From Clostridia bacterium (GTDB taxonomy: Bacteria; Bacillota; Clostridia; Christensenellales; CAG-138), in the NCBI GenBank assembly GCA_017523925.1, contig JAFWVQ010000048.1, positions 44,959-108,958 on the forward strand: a stretch of DNA of 64,000 nt, written 5' to 3'. Below, piece after piece: positions 25,901 through 33,959 of this stretch. The first letter of the stretch is position 1; each line of letters opens with the position of its first letter. The translations under genes were made by a program, and so were the position numbers. The notes under the pieces are model-generated. The model was not told the DNA's origin, made no database searches, and was given only the letters and a program-made list of their open reading frames with translations.

Positions 25901-27416
25901 CCCAGAGCCCACCGCGACTCCCGAACCTGCCGCAACCTCAGAACCCATCGTCACCCCCGACCCCTCCGCCCCGCAGATCGTTGTAAGCTCCGCTACCGCG
26001 CTGGCCGGCAACACCGTCACCGTGGACGTTTCCCTTCTCAACAACCCGGGCATCGTTTCTATGGCGTTGACGGTCGATTTCGACGAGCGCCTCACCCTTG
26101 CGAGCGTAACCGACAGCGGTCTTCTCCCCGGGCAGGTGCATTCGCCCACGATGGGCAAGCCCTATGTGCTCTGCTGGGTGAACGACACCGCGACCGAGAA
26201 CTTCACCGCGAACGGCGTTATCGCAACCCTGACCTTCGAGATTCCGGAGGATATGCCGGTGGGCGAGTATCCGATAACTATCAGCTACGACCTCGAGAAC
26301 TACGATATCTACAACTGCGATGTTGAGCTCGTCGAATTCGCGGTCGTGAACGGCAATGTGAATGTTATCGACGTGCTGATCGGCGACGTGAATACCGACA
26401 CCAAGGTCAATGCGCTCGACAGGCTCTATCTGACCCGCTTCCTTGCTAAGTGGGCGGATTATCCCGAAACAGTTATCAATATGATCGCGGCGGATGTGAA
26501 CGTGGATACCAAGGTAAACGCACTCGACCGCCTCATTCTTACAAGGTATCTCGCGAAGTGGGCGGGCTATGAAACTCTGCCGTACTCCGCAAAGAGCGCG
26601 CCCGAAGCGAAGAAGACCGAGATCAAGGGCAGCGAGCCCACGATCGTTGTTGACTCCGTTACCGCAGAACCCGGCGAGACCGTGACCGTTTGCGTAAGCC
26701 TTGAGAACAACCCCGGGATCGTTTCAATGATGCTGACCGTGGACTTCGACGAGGCACTTGAGCTTATCGGCCGCACCGATACCGGCCTGCTTCCCGGTCA
26801 GGTCCATTCGCCCAACCTCAACAACCCCTATACCCTCTGCTGGGTGAACGATACCGCCACCACGAACTACACCGTCAACGGCTCGCTCGTTGAGCTTACC
26901 TTCAAGCTCTCCGAGGATGCCGAGCCCGGCACCTACCCGATCACGATCACTTATGATCTTGATAACTACGATATCTACAACTGCGATGTCGAACTGGTCG
27001 AGTTTGCGGTCGTAAACGGCGGCGTTACCTACGAGCCCTCCGAGCCCACTGTCCACACCGTCACCTTCATCGATCCCATCACCGGCGAAGTCATCGCCGA
27101 GGTCGAGGTGGAGCACGGCGAAGCGGCAGAGGCTCCCGAAGCACCCGCCCACGCTTGGTACAGCTTCTCCGGTTGGGACGTTGAATTCTCCGCAGTAACC
27201 GAGGATATCACCGTTATCGCGCAGTACACCGAGCTTGGCGACGTGAACGGCGACGGCACCGTGGATATCGGCGATGCGCTTGTCTATATGCGCTGGCTGA
27301 TAGACTCCGAGGAAATGGCCTGTGATGAAGCCGAAGCTGATTTCAACGGAGACGGCTGCGCCGATCTTATGGATGCACTGTTGCTTATGCGCCATATTCT
27401 TGGAACCATCGACTGA
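22914..27416 (+). CDS. Giant secreted peptidoglycan hydrolase with two cohesins and two dockerins
   Basis: 1500 residues, GGAGG before the ATG, signal peptide ending near SALAAS. Order by position: phage-tail-lysozyme-like domain (about 75-240; IWNYLYSKLGNAYGAAGMMG, NLYAESDLRSNNLQNSYES); Amidase_6-like NlpC/CHAP-type domain (about 255-405; GDCANFTSHCLAAGG, DIVFMRR, HVVIITGF) with Cys/His catalytic residues; SH3-like region (about 415-720); four InlB B-repeat/Flg_new modules (about 722-975); Pro/Thr linker; cohesin 1 (about 1019-1153; NNPGIVSMALTVDFDE); dockerin 1 (about 1156-1225); cohesin 2 (about 1241-1375); another B-repeat; dockerin 2 (about 1440-1500; GDVNGDGTVDIGDALVYMRW). It should cleave wall peptidoglycan and act as both scaffold and ligand. 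I know of no described protein with this combination. Confidence 0.85.
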   Translation: MKTKSFRLLPFLLAILMVFLAIGPSALAASERKTVSAPFSEGHKEENPIDSLVTDVDDRLDKPNEHDLEHTRGSSADEQTIWNYLYSKLGNAYGAAGMMGNLYAESDLRSNNLQNSYESSLGYSDSSYTAAVDNGTYTNFANDSAGYGLAQWTYYTRKQAMLNFARSNGKSIGDLNMQLDFLWSELTQSYGSLVNTLRNATSVFTASTAVLTQFEKPAGMNSSSVQNTRAAYSQMFFNMYAESDAAAPSGIGAGTTYNYTAAAQYGFNHAYDTPTYSGGDCANFTSHCLAAGGVTVINSSTYYSANTQSYNNCSGTLGAYRNPYIASAAQLLYLSEFYEVIASPSFSQIELGDIVFMRRASGSSPDTHVVIITGFNGSQPLYSGHTTARQNHPLGSGVATFVVKMRRPHGGQSNPQLVSDSVYAMFKGAKAYPCNGTDVVCYDRDLTTSPGRIYYNDRCTITDFYTNGFCEVICPTWNGGGPRTVYAHISDFIKKPTATLSSFVASDYMNLYSTHNMTTQIFRVYPGDRCYTKGETGSATQVFMPHVDGHYVLGWVASSGVPGNNPGVVIDNTYPTPFNCYIISNVKIPVYTAPGVPYIENGAQQYAYVDDDCIIREVYVAPDTYEKWCLCDVPWGSQGSKRLYLRISEFVHFPKGANYQATAPRYAKTYLKSNGATEKGWIDPGDSITILSSEGNMTQIVYPANTSTGKRCAWVYTSELVTQYTVSYNANGGTNAPASQIKYSNADLTLSSGIPSRTGYRFIGWGTSANSTTPAYQPGSVYSANASITLYAIWTPIVYTVNFLDYDGAVLKSQQVNHGSSATAPAAPNHIGYTFTGWSCSFTNVTSNLTVNAQYSINTYTVTFKDWNGTVLKTQTVNYGGAATAPSNPTRPGYTFTGWDKAFNNVTTNLTVNAQYSINTYTVTFKDWNGAVLKEQTVNHGSAATAPANPTRPGFVFAGWDKDFSNVTGNLTVNALYEAEATPTPTPTPTPTPTATPEPTATPEPAATSEPIVTPDPSAPQIVVSSATALAGNTVTVDVSLLNNPGIVSMALTVDFDERLTLASVTDSGLLPGQVHSPTMGKPYVLCWVNDTATENFTANGVIATLTFEIPEDMPVGEYPITISYDLENYDIYNCDVELVEFAVVNGNVNVIDVLIGDVNTDTKVNALDRLYLTRFLAKWADYPETVINMIAADVNVDTKVNALDRLILTRYLAKWAGYETLPYSAKSAPEAKKTEIKGSEPTIVVDSVTAEPGETVTVCVSLENNPGIVSMMLTVDFDEALELIGRTDTGLLPGQVHSPNLNNPYTLCWVNDTATTNYTVNGSLVELTFKLSEDAEPGTYPITITYDLDNYDIYNCDVELVEFAVVNGGVTYEPSEPTVHTVTFIDPITGEVIAEVEVEHGEAAEAPEAPAHAWYSFSGWDVEFSAVTEDITVIAQYTELGDVNGDGTVDIGDALVYMRWLIDSEEMACDEAEADFNGDGCADLMDALLLMRHILGTID

Positions 27417-27438
27417 TATCCCCTCCCTCTCATAAATG

Positions 27439-27476
27439 CTGCAAGGGCGCCGGAAGCATATCCGGCGCCCTTGCAG
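27439..27476. terminator. Strong hairpin after the wall-hydrolase gene
   Basis: Perfect 16-bp inverted repeat CTGCAAGGGCGCCGGA / TCCGGCGCCCTTGCAG with a 6-nt loop, 22 bp past the stop codon. There is no U-tract on the plus strand (TTGTAATAAG), so termination efficiency is uncertain. Confidence 0.7.
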
Positions 27477-27869
27477 TTGTAATAAGCCGCTATTCTATTT
27501 GCATTAACAGCGTGAAGCACTAAAAGCAACCGATACTGCTTATTTCATCCATAGCGATGCCAATATGCGTATCAAAAAACCTCAAGCATGGCTCTTGCAA
27601 TGCAGCAGTCATTGATTACAAATCGAGATCGAATAAAGATGTTCTTTTACGTATCGACCTGCCCGCCTATCACACTGTTTCCCTGTGGCACGGAGCGGCT
27701 CCGCATTTCCTCCTCTGTCCTCACCGCCGCTCGCCATGGATACAAACGGGTTCCCCCTGCAAAAGCAAAACGGGCGGGAGCTTTCGGCGGTTGCCGCTGC
27801 TTCGCTCCTCACCCGCTGTTCATTTTCTCACCTGAAAATGTCCTGTCATGGACATTTCAGCCTGTCCCA
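27477..27869. other. Intergenic region, convergent gene ends
   Basis: No gene supported. One near-perfect inverted repeat, CTGAAAATGTCC / GGACATTTCAG (about 27833-27862), lies just beyond the helicase stop and may be its terminator, although it lacks a T-tract on either side. Confidence 0.45.
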
Positions 27870-30524
27870 TTACATTCCAAGCTCTCGCTCGAACTTCGGG
27901 AAGGTGTGATCAAGGAACCTTTCATGCTCCGTCCAGTTGGGATACCTATGCTCCTGCGCGCGGAACGCCTTATCGTGAAACCGATAGTCCCTGTGCAGCA
28001 GCTCGTGGTAGATAACGTACTTCACCGTTTCCGCGGGAACGTCCTTTGAATTCAGGATGCAGTTGATATGTATCTTTCGTTCTCTGTGGAAGTATTCGCC
28101 GTAATAGCTCGAGTATGCCTTATCCGACCACCTGATGAGCGGCAGCTCGCCGTATGCGCCGTCGAACATCTCGTTCACAACCTGCGCGGTAAGCTCGTTT
28201 AAATCGTACACCGGCGTGCGGTCGAGGGTGATGGATGCTTCCTCCAGCTCCTCTATCTTCGCGCCGGGAGTCCTCACTCCGCTCGGGAACAGCAGCCGTT
28301 CGCGCACCGCAAGCGAGTATTCCTCGAACCCGCCGTAGATGCTGTCTATCACGGCGGAGCTCGAATCGTAATTCTCCCGCAGCCTTGCTTCGATATCGGC
28401 AATGCTCACATTCTGCGATCTGAGCTTTTCGGCGGCGGCCAAGGCGTCGACGCGGTTCCTCTCCTTAAAATGGCAGAGATGCGGATATTCGCCCGTGATC
28501 CTGTAGGTATCGAGGATCATTTGCAGCTCGTGCGCCGAGGGAAGCCGCCCGAACCCGCCGAACCAATCGTTCAGCGCGTCGTATCCGGTGCAGCTTTCAT
28601 TATCAAGCGTGGAGGCTCGATGCGAAAGCATCGCCTTATAGCCCGAAAGCTGGGAGGAAAAGACGAGCACCTTTCGCTCGGCGCCGTCCTCATCGAACAC
28701 GTCGAACCAGCCTATCGGCACCGCGCAGATCGGGGCGGGCCTGTTCGGATCGGCATACTCCGTCCGCATCGCATCCATATATGCGCGGATCAGCTCCCAA
28801 GGCACGGCTCCATCGGCTTCATCAGCCTGCCACGCCTGCTCATCCTGCATTTCCTGCTCGGTCTGCTCGGTCTGCTCGCCTTCGTCCGTGTCAAGCTCGC
28901 TCTCGATGAGGAACTGCGGGTTGAGCCAGCTTACGTATCTATCCCAGATATCGTTGAAGCAAACTATGTTCACTTTCTCCGTGCCGCCCGCATCTTTGCC
29001 GCGCATGCCCCTGCCGATCATTTGAAGCAGAAGAACGTCGCTTTGAGTCGGTCTTGTGAGAAAAACGGTTTGGATATCGGGAATATCGCTGCCCTCCGTT
29101 AGCACCTGGATATTCACGAGCACGTCCAGCTCTCCTTTTCTGAAGCGCTCGATCTTCGCCGCGTTTCCCTCATGCGCGCAGTAGATGTAGTCGCAGCGCA
29201 CGCCACGCGAGGCAAGCTCCTCGCAAAGGCTTATGCAGTGCTCCGCGTTGAGAGCGAATATCAGCGTTTTGCCGTAGCGCTCGCGAGCCTTCATGTAGGT
29301 ATCCGCGATGAGCTTGTTGCGTTCCTTTATCCCCGCAAGCCGAGTCAGCGTTTCCGGGGAAAGCTCGCCCCATTTTTCGATGTACCTGCGCTCCGGCGGC
29401 GTGAGCTCGGTGGTGAAGTCGACATTCGTGTTCACAAACTCGAACTGCGGGTCCGCAAGAAAGCCCTTTGCGATAAGTTCGCTCATAGCGACGCTGTAAA
29501 CTATGTTTCCCGAAAAAATGCCCATGAGCCTCGCCGTGCCCGCGTCGCTCATTCGCACGGGCGTTGCCGTCAGCCCGAGCAGCTTCACGTTTGAAGCGTG
29601 CTTCTTCACCTCGTTTATTATCAGACGGTAGGACGGCGCGACCGCGTGATGCGCTTCATCGACCACGATCAGCACCCTGTCCTTGAGCACGGATTGCAGA
29701 TACGGAAGATTCCGAACGAGGCTCTGCACGCCGCATATCATAATGTCGTCGTCCGGCTCGGTCGCCTTTATGGAGGCATGGCTTCCCGAAACGCACACCA
29801 TCTTGAACTTTTCCCTGCCGGGATCGGCGGTTTTCAGCAGCGCGCCCGCATGAAGGTAAACAGCCGAAGCGGTCTGCTCTATGAGCATTGCGCGATGGGT
29901 GAGCCAAAGCACCTGCCAGCCGCTTGCCACGGCGGACTTGACGAGGAAGCGCACCGCAACGCGGGTCTTGCCGCTTCCCGTGGGCATCACGAGTATCCCG
30001 CCATCGCGGTCATCCTCGAAATAGCATTTTTCAAGCGCTTCCACCGCCTTCTCCTGGTAGCCATGAAGCGGGATATCGCCCGGGACGCACCTTGCGATAT
30101 TGATCGACTTCGGCGCGGTGAACACGGAAAACTCCGCATCGTCGTCGATCCTTCTGTCGCCCGCGCGGTAAAGCTCGCCGAGGATGAGCGCAGACACGGT
30201 ATCGGTCAGTTTGAGCCTGCGTATCTGCGCAAGCATGCTGTCCATGGAGCCGACCTTGACTCCGCGGTAATTGAGCTTTTCAAGCGCGCGCATGACGGTC
30301 ACAAGACGAGGACTGCCCGCGAGGAAGTTATCGATCACCTCGCTGCGGTATCTTCTCAGGAAACGCTCGTCCGGCGCCTTGCAGATCGAGTCCATATAGG
30401 GGATAAGCGGATCCTTTATATTGAATTCCGCTTTGGGGCGCATGGACTTGGGGGTCTTTTCGCTGTAAACGATGCTCTTAAGAAAGCCCATGTCGAAGGG
30501 ATACCACGAAAAATTTCTCTTCAT
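27870..30524 (-). CDS. SF2 helicase fused to a SprT-like metallopeptidase
   Basis: 884 residues. Helicase core: Q-type PLHGYQEKAVEALEKC, Walker A MPTGSGKT (about 178-185), DEAH-box VDEAHH (about 286), motif III LGLTATPVR, and motif VI QMIGRGMRG (about 500). A variable acidic segment (EGEQTEQTEQEMQDEQ) follows. The C-terminal 130 residues carry VIYHELLH, an HExxH zinc-peptidase motif, then DYRFHDKAFRAQEHRYPNW, as in SprT/Wss1-type proteases. SprT relatives degrade proteins crosslinked to DNA, and a helicase fusion would deliver the protease to DNA. A repair or anti-phage role is inference. Start follows AAAGGAGG. It lies about 100 bp downstream of its regulator on the same strand. Confidence 0.85.
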   Translation of the reverse strand: MKRNFSWYPFDMGFLKSIVYSEKTPKSMRPKAEFNIKDPLIPYMDSICKAPDERFLRRYRSEVIDNFLAGSPRLVTVMRALEKLNYRGVKVGSMDSMLAQIRRLKLTDTVSALILGELYRAGDRRIDDDAEFSVFTAPKSINIARCVPGDIPLHGYQEKAVEALEKCYFEDDRDGGILVMPTGSGKTRVAVRFLVKSAVASGWQVLWLTHRAMLIEQTASAVYLHAGALLKTADPGREKFKMVCVSGSHASIKATEPDDDIMICGVQSLVRNLPYLQSVLKDRVLIVVDEAHHAVAPSYRLIINEVKKHASNVKLLGLTATPVRMSDAGTARLMGIFSGNIVYSVAMSELIAKGFLADPQFEFVNTNVDFTTELTPPERRYIEKWGELSPETLTRLAGIKERNKLIADTYMKARERYGKTLIFALNAEHCISLCEELASRGVRCDYIYCAHEGNAAKIERFRKGELDVLVNIQVLTEGSDIPDIQTVFLTRPTQSDVLLLQMIGRGMRGKDAGGTEKVNIVCFNDIWDRYVSWLNPQFLIESELDTDEGEQTEQTEQEMQDEQAWQADEADGAVPWELIRAYMDAMRTEYADPNRPAPICAVPIGWFDVFDEDGAERKVLVFSSQLSGYKAMLSHRASTLDNESCTGYDALNDWFGGFGRLPSAHELQMILDTYRITGEYPHLCHFKERNRVDALAAAEKLRSQNVSIADIEARLRENYDSSSAVIDSIYGGFEEYSLAVRERLLFPSGVRTPGAKIEELEEASITLDRTPVYDLNELTAQVVNEMFDGAYGELPLIRWSDKAYSSYYGEYFHRERKIHINCILNSKDVPAETVKYVIYHELLHRDYRFHDKAFRAQEHRYPNWTEHERFLDHTFPKFERELGM

Positions 30525-30569
30525 AATTTGAAGCCTCCTTTAATTTGGTTGAGCATATCATAACAGAAA

Positions 30570-30611
30570 ACGGGTATGTGATTCGGGACAACTTGTCCCG
30601 CAATACCCGTT
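30570..30611. terminator. Nested hairpin between regulator and helicase genes
   Basis: ACGGGTAT (outer) and CGGGACAA (inner) pair with TTGTCCCG and ATACCCGT. On the minus strand it is followed by TTTTCTGTTATGAT. It can act as a terminator/attenuator of the regulator transcript, and the following TTATGAT may be a promoter element for the helicase gene. Confidence 0.65.
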
Positions 30612-30627
30612 AAAAAGTGCTGCGCCT

Positions 30628-31143
30628 TTATTCGTCAACATCGTCTTTGCCGTCATACGAGAGGATCCCTCTGAGACCCTGCGCTCTCATATCGGCATCG
30701 TATTCCATAATATCATCGTGTTTACTAAGCACGCACATAAGTATATAGTCGCTCAGGTTTTTTTCGGTGAGCTGATGTCCCATCAGAAGAAACAGCTCCT
30801 CGGCTTCCTCGACCGTCAGCCCCGCGCCAACGCAGAATTTCGCCAAGAAGGGGTACGTTACGTTTCTTCCGTTTTTGAATCGAAGCACCTTTTGGAACGT
30901 GTCCGGTTTCAGATCGCACTCGATTTGGAGCTTTGAATAGTTGCAATCGAACTTCTCGGCAAAATAGTCGGAAAGCTTTCTGCGCAGACTCTCTATCTGC
31001 TTGCCTGGGCTCTCCGGCATTCCGGCGAGCTCGGCGGGCGTGAGCATATACGACGGTTTTTCGCTCTGCGCCCAAAGATCCACGGGCTCGATGCTCTCAA
31101 AAACCATCTCGCCGATCCTGCTCAGATCATAATCGTTTTTCAT
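30628..31143 (-). CDS. Probable helix-turn-helix regulator paired with the helicase-protease
   Basis: 171 residues. The middle part (about 55-110: KLSDYFAEKFDCNYSKLQIE, then DTFQKVLRFKNGRNVTYPF) has the length and pattern of an XRE-like helix-turn-helix followed by helices (GLTVEEAEELFLLMG) seen in small phage-type repressors. The remaining C-terminal segment is acidic. Three 17-bp direct repeats lie immediately upstream and may be its operator. Assignment as a regulator is moderate; the fold is inferred from pattern only. Confidence 0.6.
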   Translation of the reverse strand: MKNDYDLSRIGEMVFESIEPVDLWAQSEKPSYMLTPAELAGMPESPGKQIESLRRKLSDYFAEKFDCNYSKLQIECDLKPDTFQKVLRFKNGRNVTYPFLAKFCVGAGLTVEEAEELFLLMGHQLTEKNLSDYILMCVLSKHDDIMEYDADMRAQGLRGILSYDGKDDVDE

Positions 31144-31158
31144 ATCGGTGTGTCCCCC

Positions 31159-31209
31159 TTCGGTTTGTTTCGTCCTTTGGTTTGTTCCGGCCTTCGGTTT
31201 TGGTTCGCC
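31159..31209 (-). promoter_or_regulatory. Three tandem 17-bp repeats upstream of the regulator gene
   Basis: TTCGGTTTGTTTCGTCC, TTTGGTTTGTTCCGGCC and TTCGGTTTTGGTTCGCC are contiguous (31159-31175, 31176-31192, 31193-31209), all sharing YGGTTT. They end 16 bp before the start codon, overlapping where the ribosome site and leader lie, as expected of an autoregulatory operator. Confidence 0.5.
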
Positions 31210-31230
31210 GCATTTTGCGCAGCGCTTACT

Positions 31231-32322
31231 TCAATAATAAAATCCGCTCGCCTTTAGGCGCCGCGCAAGCTCCGCTATCTGCGCTCCGCTTGCCTCCGCG
31301 TCGAGCGTAAAGCAGAAGAAAAGCTCCGTTTCCATGCTGCTTTCGGCATTTTTGACCACGGCGGCAAAGTTGCTTTGATCGCCGAAGTCGATCTCCCATT
31401 CCTCAACGCCCGAAACTGTAAAGCGATACGGCGCAAGCCCACCTGCATCAAAGTCCGCAAGGCGTTTCTTTTGAAGCTTTGCGGTCACGCCCGTTTCAAA
31501 AAAGCCGACCTCGATATCGCAGAGCCCGCGCAGCTCTATCTCGGGTATCGGGTAAAAGTCCTTTTCGTATTCGCCGCGCGCGTTTTTGCGGTAATGCCCG
31601 CCAAAGTAGCCGCGCCTAACCTCATAGCCGAGCTTTTCCTTATTTATTATGCCGTGCAGCATATCGGCCCTAACTTGCAGCGGCTCATACAGCGCGTTAA
31701 GCAGGGTTCGCCGCTCGGCATCCCTCTTTTCGAGCCATTCCTTGCGGAAGATGATCATTTCCTTTACCAAAATGTCCTTGCCGTCAAACTCGAAGGTATG
31801 CTCGATATAGGGCTTCATTCCGGCCTTTTCCTGGATGCGCTTCGAGCCTTCGTTGAACGCGAAATAACCGCTGTTCACAAAATCGAGCTTACATTCTTCA
31901 AAATAATAATCTATCGCGGCGGGGTAAAGCTCGCTCATAAGCCCCCTGCGCTGATAGTTTTCGTTTATGCCCAATGAGAGCGAAACGCCGCGAAGCCCGT
32001 CAAGCGCCGCATCTTCGGCAAGAAACGGATACACGCCGAGCGAAAAGAAGCCGATCACCTTTTTATCCGCTTTATGGACTATCGCAAAGCGGTTCGGCTG
32101 AACGAGCTGCTGCGCTTCGAACCATGTCCGCGACTCCTCCTCGCTTTCTGCGGGGTACTGCCCGCAGAGCCTGCAAAGCTCCTTTTGGCTCATGTATTCA
32201 AAGTAATCCGCAAAATCGGCTGCCCTGTACCGCCGAAGCATGAGCCGCTCGGTCTCGATTGGCTTATTCTGCATACAAAGCGATATTTCGGCAAGAAATG
32301 CCTTTATTTCTTCATTATTCAA
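31231..32322 (-). CDS. GNAT acetyltransferase with C-terminal extension
   Basis: 363 residues. Residues about 20-195 form a RimJ/RimL-type N-acetyltransferase: IETERLMLRRYRAADFADYF, VIGFFSLGVYPF, LGINENYQRRGLMSELYPAA (acetyl-CoA pyrophosphate loop) and SGYFAFNEGSKRIQEKAGM. Residues about 200-363 are an additional alpha/beta domain I do not recognise (YFGGHYRKNARGEYEKDFYP). Substrate unknown. It lies 8 bp downstream of the DUF4298 gene, so the two are likely co-transcribed. Confidence 0.85.
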   Translation of the reverse strand: MNNEEIKAFLAEISLCMQNKPIETERLMLRRYRAADFADYFEYMSQKELCRLCGQYPAESEEESRTWFEAQQLVQPNRFAIVHKADKKVIGFFSLGVYPFLAEDAALDGLRGVSLSLGINENYQRRGLMSELYPAAIDYYFEECKLDFVNSGYFAFNEGSKRIQEKAGMKPYIEHTFEFDGKDILVKEMIIFRKEWLEKRDAERRTLLNALYEPLQVRADMLHGIINKEKLGYEVRRGYFGGHYRKNARGEYEKDFYPIPEIELRGLCDIEVGFFETGVTAKLQKKRLADFDAGGLAPYRFTVSGVEEWEIDFGDQSNFAAVVKNAESSMETELFFCFTLDAEASGAQIAELARRLKASGFYY

Positions 32323-32330
32323 ATTTCACC

Positions 32331-32642
32331 TCAAAGCATATTCTTTTCAAGCGTCGCCGTGACCGCCTTTGAAAGCCGCGCCATCAGCTCGCGATGCTCG
32401 GTTATAAGCTCGTACACCGCATCCTCGGAGAGAACGCCGCGCTTGAGCGCCTTGGGAAGCTTGCCCGCCTCGTCCGCCTCGTAGTCCTGCATCCAAAGCA
32501 CGCTTCCATAATAATCAAAAAGGCTTTTTATAGCCTTTTGCGCGCATTCGTATTCATCCATCGCCTCAGAAAGCATCTTCACCGCGATCGCGGAAGCATC
32601 CAAAGCCTGCTCCATTTTTTGTATGCGTTCGGTTCGTTTCAT
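32331..32642 (-). CDS. DUF4298 family protein
   Basis: 103 residues, full length for the family. The block YYGSVLWMQDYEADEAGKLP followed by KALKRGVLSEDAVYELI is the DUF4298 signature. Two amphipathic helices at the N-terminus (RIQKMEQALD...) suggest a coiled-coil protein. Function unknown. It directly precedes the GNAT gene. Confidence 0.85.
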   Translation of the reverse strand: MKRTERIQKMEQALDASAIAVKMLSEAMDEYECAQKAIKSLFDYYGSVLWMQDYEADEAGKLPKALKRGVLSEDAVYELITEHRELMARLSKAVTATLEKNML

Positions 32643-32729
32643 CTTGCGATCCTTTCAAATTTGCAGAAATTTCTCGGGGTTTTCATCCCCAAGAATCATT
32701 CTTCACCATTCACTAACCAAAAATCCTCA

Positions 32730-32787
32730 GAAATTCCGCAGGAATTTCATCCTCAACTATTCACTATTCATTATTCACTATTCACTA
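32730..32787 (+). repeat. Dispersed repeat, copy B
   Basis: GAAATTCC-GCA-GGAATTTC (32730-32748), then ATCCTCAAC and heptads TATTCAC, TATTCAT, TATTCAC, TATTCAC. It ends just before the mntP stop codon. A partial extra copy (TTCACCATTCACTAAC) lies at about 32701. Confidence 0.9.
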
Positions 32788-32790
32788 AAT

Positions 32791-33387
32791 TCATCCCGCT
32801 ATCAGATGCTCTATAAGTATCTTCAGCCCTATCCCGATCAGCACGAATCCTCCCGCGAGCACCGCGCCGCGCTTGAAGCGTTCGCCGAGCTTTTTGCCCG
32901 CGAGCACGCCGAAGAGCGAGAGCGCGAAGGTGATCACGCCGATCGTGAGCACGGAGAAAACGAGCTTCGCGGTATCAAAGCCGAACGAGCAGAAAACTAT
33001 GCCCGTTGCGAGCGCATCTATGCTGGTTGCAACGGCAAGCACGAGCACATTTGAAAGGCGGAACGGGTCCTCCCCCGCTTCCTCCTCGTCGTTCTTTATC
33101 GCCTCGAATATCATCTTGCCGCCGATGAAGGCAAGCAGGATGAACGCGATCCAATGGTCGATGGATTTAACGAAGGTCTCCACGCCGTCGCCGAAAAGCT
33201 TACATAGCACGGGGATTATGTAGAAGCCGATGGTCGGCATCAGCGCCTGGAATATGCCGAAGGCCGCCGCCATGATCAGCGCATCCTTCATTCGTATCTT
33301 TTTTGCCGCAATGCCGCTTGCGACCGAAACCGCCATCGCATCCATCGAAAGCGCGATCGCGGTCAAAATAAGTTCAAATGGTGTCAT
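32791..33387 (-). CDS. mntP: Manganese efflux pump MntP
   Basis: 198 residues, six predicted membrane segments. The conserved aspartates lie in ALSMDAMAVSVASG (segment 1) and VATSIDALATGIVF (segment 4), the internal-duplication signature of the MntP (DUF204) family that exports Mn2+ to prevent toxicity. A conserved cytosolic acidic loop (KNDEEEAGED) sits in the middle. I did not find a yybP-ykoY-type Mn riboswitch upstream. Confidence 0.93.
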   Translation of the reverse strand: MTPFELILTAIALSMDAMAVSVASGIAAKKIRMKDALIMAAAFGIFQALMPTIGFYIIPVLCKLFGDGVETFVKSIDHWIAFILLAFIGGKMIFEAIKNDEEEAGEDPFRLSNVLVLAVATSIDALATGIVFCSFGFDTAKLVFSVLTIGVITFALSLFGVLAGKKLGERFKRGAVLAGGFVLIGIGLKILIEHLIAG

Positions 33388-33461
33388 TTATTTTACCGTA
33401 AAAAGCATTGGTGCTTGCATAGAGTGAAAGAATTTATGAATAAGTGTAATGAAAAATTTGC

Positions 33462-33521
33462 AGGAATTCCGTAGGAATTTCATCCTCAACTATTCACTAT
33501 TCACCATTCATTATTCACTAA
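33462..33521 (+). repeat. Dispersed repeat, copy C
   Basis: GGAATTCC-GTA-GGAATTTC with a slightly decayed stem, ATCCTCAAC, then TATTCAC, TATTCAC(C), ATTCAT, TATTCAC. It abuts the stop codon of the DUF1292 gene. Confidence 0.85.
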
Positions 33522-33830
33522 TTACTGTTCTTCCTCGCTCTGCTCGTCCATCAGGCTTGCAAATTCCTCGAAGAGCTCGCCGAGCATAACAGGGTTCTCC
33601 ACTGGGGTATAGGCGTCGCCCTCGCTGTCGTGCTCAACGCGAACGAAGATCACCTCGGGCTCCTCGTCGTCGATCTGCGCTTCAGGCACGAGTGCGGCAT
33701 ATTTAGCGCGCTCATACGGGAAGGTCAGCACATGCCAGAAATTCTCCTCCGCGCCGTCGTCGGTTATGAGCGTTACTATTTGGATCTCCTCCTCGGGGAT
33801 CTCGGTCTCAAATCTTTCCTTATCGTTCAT
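33522..33830 (-). CDS. DUF1292 family protein
   Basis: 102 residues from MNDKERFETEIPEEEIQIVT, behind an AAGAGGATAAG box; the longer upstream reading frame runs through repeat sequence and is rejected. Highly acidic with the DUF1292 pattern IQIVTLITDDGAEENFWHVL and VIFVRVEHDSEGDAYTPVEN. Function unknown. In Firmicutes it commonly follows ruvX, as here. Confidence 0.9.
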   Translation of the reverse strand: MNDKERFETEIPEEEIQIVTLITDDGAEENFWHVLTFPYERAKYAALVPEAQIDDEEPEVIFVRVEHDSEGDAYTPVENPVMLGELFEEFASLMDEQSEEEQ

Positions 33831-33959
33831 CTTATCCTCTTTCCCCGCCAAGCGGCGGTTTTTGCAGTAATTCGGTATCAACTGTTCACTAAACAATATC
33901 GGAAGAAATTCCTCGGGAACTTCAACCGCCACTGATCACTAACCACTAACCACTGATCA

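Noticed and set aside
27557..27869. Small genes in the gap between the wall hydrolase and the helicase
   Set aside because: Overlapping short frames without ribosome sites or family resemblance.
33388..33461. Manganese (yybP-ykoY) riboswitch upstream of mntP
   Set aside because: The gap is short, AT-rich and contains only the dispersed repeat; no riboswitch-like stems were seen.
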